Source of the DNA: Gemmatimonadota bacterium | Lineage (GTDB): Bacteria; Gemmatimonadota; Gemmatimonadetes; Gemmatimonadales; Gemmatimonadaceae | DNA: 10,498 nucleotides | Assembly (NCBI GenBank): GCA_003142495.1 | Contig: PLMM01000414.1 | Span: 1 to 10,498, forward strand | Reading direction: 5' to 3' | Program-made: the position numbers and the translations under genes | Shown here: piece by piece, positions 6,186 through 10,498 of the stretch | Layout of the letters: each line of letters begins with the position of its first letter | How positions within the stretch are numbered: position 1 is the first letter of the stretch | The notes under the pieces: model-generated | Databases searched by the model: none | What the model was told of the DNA's origin: nothing | Seen by the model: only the letters and a program-made list of their open reading frames with translations

Positions 6186-9134
6186 TTACTCCTTCGTTTC
6201 CAGCCAATTACTACCAATTCCCAGGTCGACGACGAGGGGTACCGAAAGCTTCGCTGCTTCCTGCATTTCCTGCTGCACGAGTGTCGAGATGTACTCCACT
6301 TCCGATGGGGGCGCCTCGAATACCAGCTCGTCATGCACCTGAAGCAGCATGCGTGACTCGACTCGCTCACGCGCGAAGAGCGCGTGAATGTGAATCATTG
6401 CGATCTTGATCAGATCCGCAGCCGATCCCTGAATCGGCGAATTCGTCGCCGTGCGCTCGCCGAATGCGCGCACGTTGAAGTTCCGATCGCGTAGCTCGGG
6501 GATGTATCTGCGCCGCCCGAAGATGGTTTGCACGTACCCGTGCTCGCGTGCGAAGGCGACCATCGAGTCAAGATAGCCACGAATTCCCTGAAAGCGCTCG
6601 AAGTACTCGTCGATGAAACGGCGGGCGTCGGCGTGATCAATGCGCAGCTGTCTCGATAGCGCGTTGGCGCCTTGTCCGTAGATCGTCGCGAAGTTGATGG
6701 TCTTCGCGCGCCCGCGCATCTCCGACGTGACCTCCTCGAGCGGCACGCCAAAGATGATCGACGCCGTCTGGCGATGGATGTCGCCGCCAGCGCGGAACGC
6801 GCTCACGAAAGCAGGGTCGTTCGAGAGATGCGCGAGAAGACGAAGCTCGATCTGCGAGTAATCAGCGGCGATCAGCGACCATCCTTCGCGCGGAACGAAG
6901 CCGCGCCGGATGTCGCGCCCCAGTTCACGCCGAATCGGAATGTTCTGCAAATTCGGATCGCTCGATGAGAGCCGTCCGGTCGTCGCGACGGTCTGGTTGA
7001 ACGAGGTGTGAATGCGCTGCGTGTGCGGATGCACGAGCGCCGGAAGCGCATCCAGATACGTGTTCTCGAGCTTCGACAGCTCACGATACTCCATGAGTTG
7101 CTCGGGGAGCACGTGCCCCATCTCCGCGAGTTCCTGCAGCACGCTCGCATCGGTGGATGGCCCGGTCGCCGTGCGCTTGAGCATCGGAAGCTCGAGTCGC
7201 TCGAATAGAATCTGTCGCAGCTGGAGATTGGAGTTGATGTTGAACTCCGTTCCCGCGGACACGTAGATCTCCTGCTCAACGCGTTGCCGCTCGCGCGCGA
7301 AGCGCTCCTTGAGCGATGCGAACCACTCGCGGTTGATCGCGATCCCCGCCCACTCCATGTCGGCGAGCACATCGATCAATGGAATCTCGATGTCGTTGAA
7401 GAGCGGCAGCAGCGCGTATGTCTCGAGCTGTGGCTCAAAGATCGCGCGTAGCTGGAACGTCATGTCAGCGTCCTCGCACGAGTAGTCGCGCGCGGCCTGG
7501 ATGGGGCATTCGTCGAACGGAACGGAGCCCTTTCCCTTTCCGCACAGATCCTCGTATGACGTCATCGTATGCTCGAGGAATTCCATCGCGAGCACATCGA
7601 GTCCGTGCGAGCGGCGTCCCGGATCGAGCACGTAACTGGCGATCATCGTATCGAACTCGAGGCCGCGCAGCGTGATGCCGGCGCGGCGGAGCGCGAGGAG
7701 ATCGTACTTCGCGTTCTGCGCCACCTTCCGAACCGCGGGATCTTCCAGCATCTCTCGCAGCGCCGTCATCTCAGCGGACATGAGCGGTGGCAGATTCCGC
7801 ACGGGGTGCCTTCTCTCCGCCAACATCCGCGCGGCGATGCCACTGCCCTCAGTCGAACCCACGCTCTTCTTTCGCGCGGCTTTCTTTTTCGGCGCCGGAG
7901 GCTCGTCGCCGCCGAGCGTGAGGCCGCGGTCTTCGGGCGCATCGGTGGGCGCGCGGTCTCCGGACATGTCGACCATGAGCTCGCCCTGCGCGTTCTGCCG
8001 CTCGCGATGCCGCAGCGGAAGGTAGTACGCCTCTCCTGGTGCGACGGCGATCGAGATCGAGACCAGCGTCGACCGCAGCGGGTCGACGATCTGCGGACTT
8101 CCAAGCTCGATGACCGTCTCCGTGTCCACCGCGATGTACGGCACCGATCGCATGCGCTGCATGAGCGCATCCAGCGCAGAAAGTGTGTCGACAGTGACGT
8201 AGCTCGTGTCGCGCGCCACCGTCGGCGCGACGATCGCGTGATCCTTCGCGAGCCCGTGGAACTCCAGCTCGACGAAGAGATCGCGCAGTCGTGCATGATC
8301 CGGCTCCGCGAGCGCAAGTGTCTCGAGCTCGAGCGGCATCGCGAGGTCCTCGCGAATCGTGACCAGACTCTTCGAGAGTCGCGCATCCGATTCGTGCGCG
8401 ACGAGCGCCTCGCGCGGACGCTTCTTCGTGATCTCGGCGACGTGCTCGAGAATATTCTCGAGCGATCCATAAGTCGCGACCAGCTCGCTCGCCGTCTTGT
8501 CGCCGATGCCCTTGACTCCCGGCACATTGTCCGAGGAGTCACCAACCATCGCGAGATAGTCAGTTACGTGATGTGGCGGGACGCCGAGTCGCTCGCTCGC
8601 ATTCTCCATTCCGACCCACTGCTCTTCGACGCTCGCAGGACCGCCGCGCCCCGGATTGAGCAGCCACACACCAGGCCGCACGAGCTGATAGAAGTCCTTG
8701 TCGCCAGACACGATCACGACATTCACTCCGGCGTCGACGCCCTGCCGCGCAAGTGTTCCGATGACATCGTCCGCTTCGTACCCCTCGAGTGCGAGCACGC
8801 GAATATTGAATGCCGCAAGTAGCTCTTCGATGCGCTCCATGCCACGATCGAAGTCGGCCTGCAGCTCTTCGCCGAGTTTCTCGCGCGTGGCTTTGTACGC
8901 AGGATACTGCTCATGGCGAAAGGAAAGGCCGGAGTCGTGCACCCACGCCACATACTCGGGCTTATGGGTATCGATCAGACGTTGGAGGAAATTGACGACC
9001 CCCCAGGCAGCGGATGTGTTTTCGCCACGACTCGTGGTGAGGGGGCGCGAGATCAGCGCAAAGAATGCGCGATAGATGAGCGCGTAGCCATCAACTAGAA
9101 AAAGTCGAGGCGATGGCGGAAGGCGGGGCTGCAT
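6186..9134 (-). CDS. polA: DNA polymerase I
   Basis: This 982-residue enzyme fills gaps and removes RNA primers during lagging-strand synthesis and repair. Numbered from ATG 9134, the 5'-nuclease domain (about 1-300) shows LFLVDGYALIYRAFFAL, the acidic motifs EGYEADDVIG and SGDKD, and GDSSDNVPGVKGIGDKTA. The 3'-5' proofreading domain keeps all three motifs: DTET (337-340), NAKYD (474-478) and YSCED (551-555). The polymerase domain has TTGRLSSSDPNLQNIPIR, motif A AADYSQIELR (Asp758), motif B RGRAKTINFATIYG (R807, K811, F815, Y819) and motif C QVHDELVFE (His934, Asp935). All catalytic residues are present. It is longer than the roughly 930-residue E. coli enzyme because about 70 residues interrupt the exonuclease domain (about 378-450). 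ATG 9134 was preferred over ATG 9155 because GGGGTGAG lies 9 nt upstream. It sits 64 nt after csp with no clear promoter of its own. Confidence 0.97.
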   Translation of the reverse strand: MQPRLPPSPRLFLVDGYALIYRAFFALISRPLTTSRGENTSAAWGVVNFLQRLIDTHKPEYVAWVHDSGLSFRHEQYPAYKATREKLGEELQADFDRGMERIEELLAAFNIRVLALEGYEADDVIGTLARQGVDAGVNVVIVSGDKDFYQLVRPGVWLLNPGRGGPASVEEQWVGMENASERLGVPPHHVTDYLAMVGDSSDNVPGVKGIGDKTASELVATYGSLENILEHVAEITKKRPREALVAHESDARLSKSLVTIREDLAMPLELETLALAEPDHARLRDLFVELEFHGLAKDHAIVAPTVARDTSYVTVDTLSALDALMQRMRSVPYIAVDTETVIELGSPQIVDPLRSTLVSISIAVAPGEAYYLPLRHRERQNAQGELMVDMSGDRAPTDAPEDRGLTLGGDEPPAPKKKAARKKSVGSTEGSGIAARMLAERRHPVRNLPPLMSAEMTALREMLEDPAVRKVAQNAKYDLLALRRAGITLRGLEFDTMIASYVLDPGRRSHGLDVLAMEFLEHTMTSYEDLCGKGKGSVPFDECPIQAARDYSCEDADMTFQLRAIFEPQLETYALLPLFNDIEIPLIDVLADMEWAGIAINREWFASLKERFARERQRVEQEIYVSAGTEFNINSNLQLRQILFERLELPMLKRTATGPSTDASVLQELAEMGHVLPEQLMEYRELSKLENTYLDALPALVHPHTQRIHTSFNQTVATTGRLSSSDPNLQNIPIRRELGRDIRRGFVPREGWSLIAADYSQIELRLLAHLSNDPAFVSAFRAGGDIHRQTASIIFGVPLEEVTSEMRGRAKTINFATIYGQGANALSRQLRIDHADARRFIDEYFERFQGIRGYLDSMVAFAREHGYVQTIFGRRRYIPELRDRNFNVRAFGERTATNSPIQGSAADLIKIAMIHIHALFARERVESRMLLQVHDELVFEAPPSEVEYISTLVQQEMQEAAKLSVPLVVDLGIGSNWLETKE

Positions 9135-9181
9135 CAACGAAAACTCACCCCGCATTCCATTGAATGCCAGCCCGCTTGATT

Positions 9182-9207
9182 CGACTTACACTCGCGACTT
9201 ACACTCG
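9182..9207 (+). repeat. Perfect 13-bp tandem duplication across the csp stop codon
   Basis: CGACTTACACTCG occurs twice head to tail (9182-9194 and 9195-9207). The TAA stop of the minus-strand cold-shock gene (9199-9201) is inside the copy nearer the coding region; the other copy lies in the csp-polA spacer. Confidence 0.9.
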
Positions 9208-9399
9208 CTGAACATTCGACGCGTGGAGTCCCTTCTCGCCCGACTGAATCTCAAACTCGACTTCCTGTCCCTCGGCGAGCGTCTTGAATCCATCCATCGT
9301 GATGGAGGAGAAGTGCACGAAGACATCTTCGCCACCCTCCTGTTCGATGAAGCCGAAGCCCTTGGCATCATTGAACCACTTCACCTTTCCCTTGGCCAT
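9199..9399 (-). CDS. Cold-shock-domain protein, CspA family
   Basis: The 66-residue protein is a single cold-shock domain that binds single-stranded RNA and DNA and acts as an RNA chaperone. It opens [18 protein letters not shown], containing RNP1 (KGFGFI, 13-18), and continues EDVFVHF, with RNP2 (VFVHF, 26-30). Length and motifs are typical of CspA-family proteins. The ATG at 9399 has AGGAG 8 nt upstream; an in-frame extension to 9447 would run through the leader hairpin and is unlikely. A near-consensus promoter and a structured leader of about 64 nt lie upstream, as is common for cold-shock genes, although cold induction itself cannot be read from sequence. polA follows 64 nt downstream without a terminator. 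Confidence 0.96.
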   Translation of the reverse strand: MAKGKVKWFNDAKGFGFIEQEGGEDVFVHFSSITMDGFKTLAEGQEVEFEIQSGEKGLHASNVQRV

Positions 9400-9424
9400 T
9401 GCCGGTCTCCTGCTCGAGATCGTT

Positions 9425-9463
9425 CCCCTCCGGGTGCAGAGGGGCAAGCCGGAGACGGCTTGC
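9425..9463 (-). promoter_or_regulatory. Structured 5' leader of csp: two adjacent hairpins
   Basis: On the minus strand the predicted transcript begins at or near GCAAGCCG-TCTC-CGGCTTGC (9463-9444), a perfect 8-bp stem with a 4-nt loop. It is followed directly by CCCCTC-N8-GAGGGG (9444-9425), a 6-bp stem; the two share one base. The GTCTCC at the top of the first hairpin is complementary to GGAGAC of the ribosome-binding site. The stems could stabilise the mRNA or control translation with temperature (inference). Confidence 0.6.
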
Positions 9464-9469
9464 GGCGCC

Positions 9470-9498
9470 TATATAGGAGCGAAGTGATTTTTTGTCAA
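9470..9498 (-). promoter_or_regulatory. Strong sigma70-type promoter for csp
   Basis: On the minus strand a perfect -35, TTGACA (9498-9493), is followed after exactly 17 nt by TATATA (9475-9470), a 4/6 match to the -10. Transcription would start near 9463, about 64 nt before the csp ATG. It lies just after the stop of the GWxTD gene, so csp has its own start even if read-through occurs. Confidence 0.8.
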
Positions 9499-9505
9499 GT
9501 TGACA
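9493..9505. promoter_or_regulatory. Perfect 13-bp palindrome over the csp -35 element
   Basis: TGTCAA-G-TTGACA is a perfect inverted repeat with a single central base. One arm is the csp -35 box. The other arm is also a -35-like TTGACA on the plus strand, but no -10 follows it at the right distance and no plus-strand gene lies there. A dimeric repressor could occupy it; this is inference. Confidence 0.4.
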
Positions 9506-9514
9506 CAATGCACA

Positions 9515-10498
9515 TTACTGGGTCTGCAAACGACGCACGACCTTGTCGAAGTCGGATTGACTCGACGGTGAAAGCCGCAGGTGCGGAGATCCGCTTCCCT
9601 GGTTCATGTAGATGAGTCTGAGGTTGTACTGCGTGTACACCCAGATTTCCGCGCGCGAACGCGCAGTCGTGTTCTGGCCAAACTGCTGCCCCGCCTGATC
9701 GGGCTCGCCGAGCGTGATGTAAACCTTGCCGCGATCCGTCAGCCAGCCGGGGATCCCCACTTCGCGATAGCGCTGATTCGCGGTCGCGATGCGCTTGAAA
9801 TAGTCGCGAAGCGCTTCGTTCTCGGGTGTGGATGGATTCAAATCAGTTTGCTTCCAGAACGCAGCCCACGCGGCTGCTCGTTGCTCTGGCGGCGTATCGC
9901 GAAGCGCCTGAATCCGCATGGGCGATACGAAGTAACGCAGGTAGCTGAGCAGATCGTCGAAGCTCGTGATGCCGAACTCATCGCCGAAGCTCAGGAAGAG
10001 CGGCGCCTGCACGCTGTCGATGGCGCCCGCGAGCGATGCGATTACCGTGACCGGACCGACGCCGATGCTCGAGACCGGAAAGTCGAGCAGCGCGGATGAC
10101 AGGTCGCCCTGTCGCACGAGGTTGACGGTGTCGCGCAAAATTACGACGTGCGCATCGTTGAGCACCTGCACACCCACGCGAGCGCTCGCGGGAAGTCCGT
10201 AACCCTCGATGTACAGTCCGGCCAACGTGTCACGCCCGAGCACGATGGTGGATCGTGGATTCGCGATCAGCGCGGGAACGGTGTCGATCCGCGACCTCGG
10301 CTTCACCTGATAGACACTGATCGGCGTCGACAGCGTGTGCGATCCCAGCCGCGGCACGATCACCGAAAGTTCCTGCGTAGCAGAGTTGCTGCCGCCATCG
10401 TCACGCACCAAAACGGAGAGCGAGTACGTTCCCGGCGAGAGCGAAAGAAACTGCTGAAAAATCACGCTCTCGTCATCACGCTGCGTCTCGTGGAACGT
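9515..10498 (-). CDS. GWxTD-domain protein, N-terminal part outside window
   Basis: The frame is open to the window's right edge; 327 C-terminal residues are visible. The name-giving motif is GWLTDRG (251-257), inside a conserved stretch: RIATANQRYREVGIPGWLTD, then GKVYITLGEPDQ, then AEIWVYTQY. This matches the GWxTD domain known from Gemmatimonadota, Acidobacteriota and related bacteria. Its function is not established; members are usually predicted to be exported. Before it are beta-rich segments (about 11-50 and 55-170, for example SLSPGTYSLSVLVRDDGG) that look like Ig-like or jelly-roll extracytoplasmic domains, followed by a helical region (about 180-240). The signal peptide, if present, is beyond the edge. 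The stop lies 17 nt upstream of the csp -35 with no terminator between, so read-through into csp is possible. Confidence 0.85.
   Translation of the reverse strand, partial: TFHETQRDDESVIFQQFLSLSPGTYSLSVLVRDDGGSNSATQELSVIVPRLGSHTLSTPISVYQVKPRSRIDTVPALIANPRSTIVLGRDTLAGLYIEGYGLPASARVGVQVLNDAHVVILRDTVNLVRQGDLSSALLDFPVSSIGVGPVTVIASLAGAIDSVQAPLFLSFGDEFGITSFDDLLSYLRYFVSPMRIQALRDTPPEQRAAAWAAFWKQTDLNPSTPENEALRDYFKRIATANQRYREVGIPGWLTDRGKVYITLGEPDQAGQQFGQNTTARSRAEIWVYTQYNLRLIYMNQGSGSPHLRLSPSSQSDFDKVVRRLQTQ

Noticed and set aside
7569..8822. Long plus-strand open frame opposite polA (about 417 codons)
   Set aside because: It lies wholly antisense to the well-supported polA frame, is dominated by Arg, His, Asp and Glu, and has no recognisable domain. 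Long antisense frames are expected in GC-rich DNA.

Overview
The window is GC-rich bacterial chromosome, densely coded, with no rRNA, tRNA, CRISPR array or insertion sequence that I could see. The gene mix suggests Gemmatimonadota or a close relative: a GWxTD-domain protein, a parB / LytM-like / bactofilin cluster, paired short type IV pilins and a DNA polymerase I with a long acidic-then-basic insert. That placement is inference from gene families; no taxonomic marker is present.

Left part, plus strand (1-3736). The end of parB is followed with a 1-nt overlap by a membrane-anchored M23/LytM-like protein. That gene overlaps the bactofilin gene by 17 nt, so the three look translationally coupled. 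A rho-independent-type hairpin follows. A 182-nt intergenic region then holds a candidate promoter and a perfect DnaA box with a near-match beside it. Next come a Nif3/DUF34 metalloprotein and a membrane-anchored YkuE/YaeI-like metallophosphoesterase.

Strand switch. The genes converge at about 3740 with only 12 nt between stop codons. Everything to the right is on the minus strand, listed here in transcription order from the right edge. First is the C-terminal part of a GWxTD protein (9515 to the edge). Next is a cold-shock protein gene with a strong promoter and a structured leader (9199-9399), then polA (6186-9134). Two paralogous 128-residue type IV pilins follow (5648-6034 and 5076-5462), then a small DUF4031-like protein (4749-5054) and a lipoprotein of unknown function (3749-4699).

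How the genes relate. ParB, the LytM-like protein and bactofilin plausibly link chromosome segregation to envelope shape. The LytM-like protein has lost zinc-site residues, so it probably acts as a scaffold or regulator rather than a hydrolase. csp and polA sit 64 nt apart with no visible terminator, so polA may receive transcription from the csp promoter. The two pilins are diverged tandem duplicates. No intergenic stretch exceeds about 190 nt.
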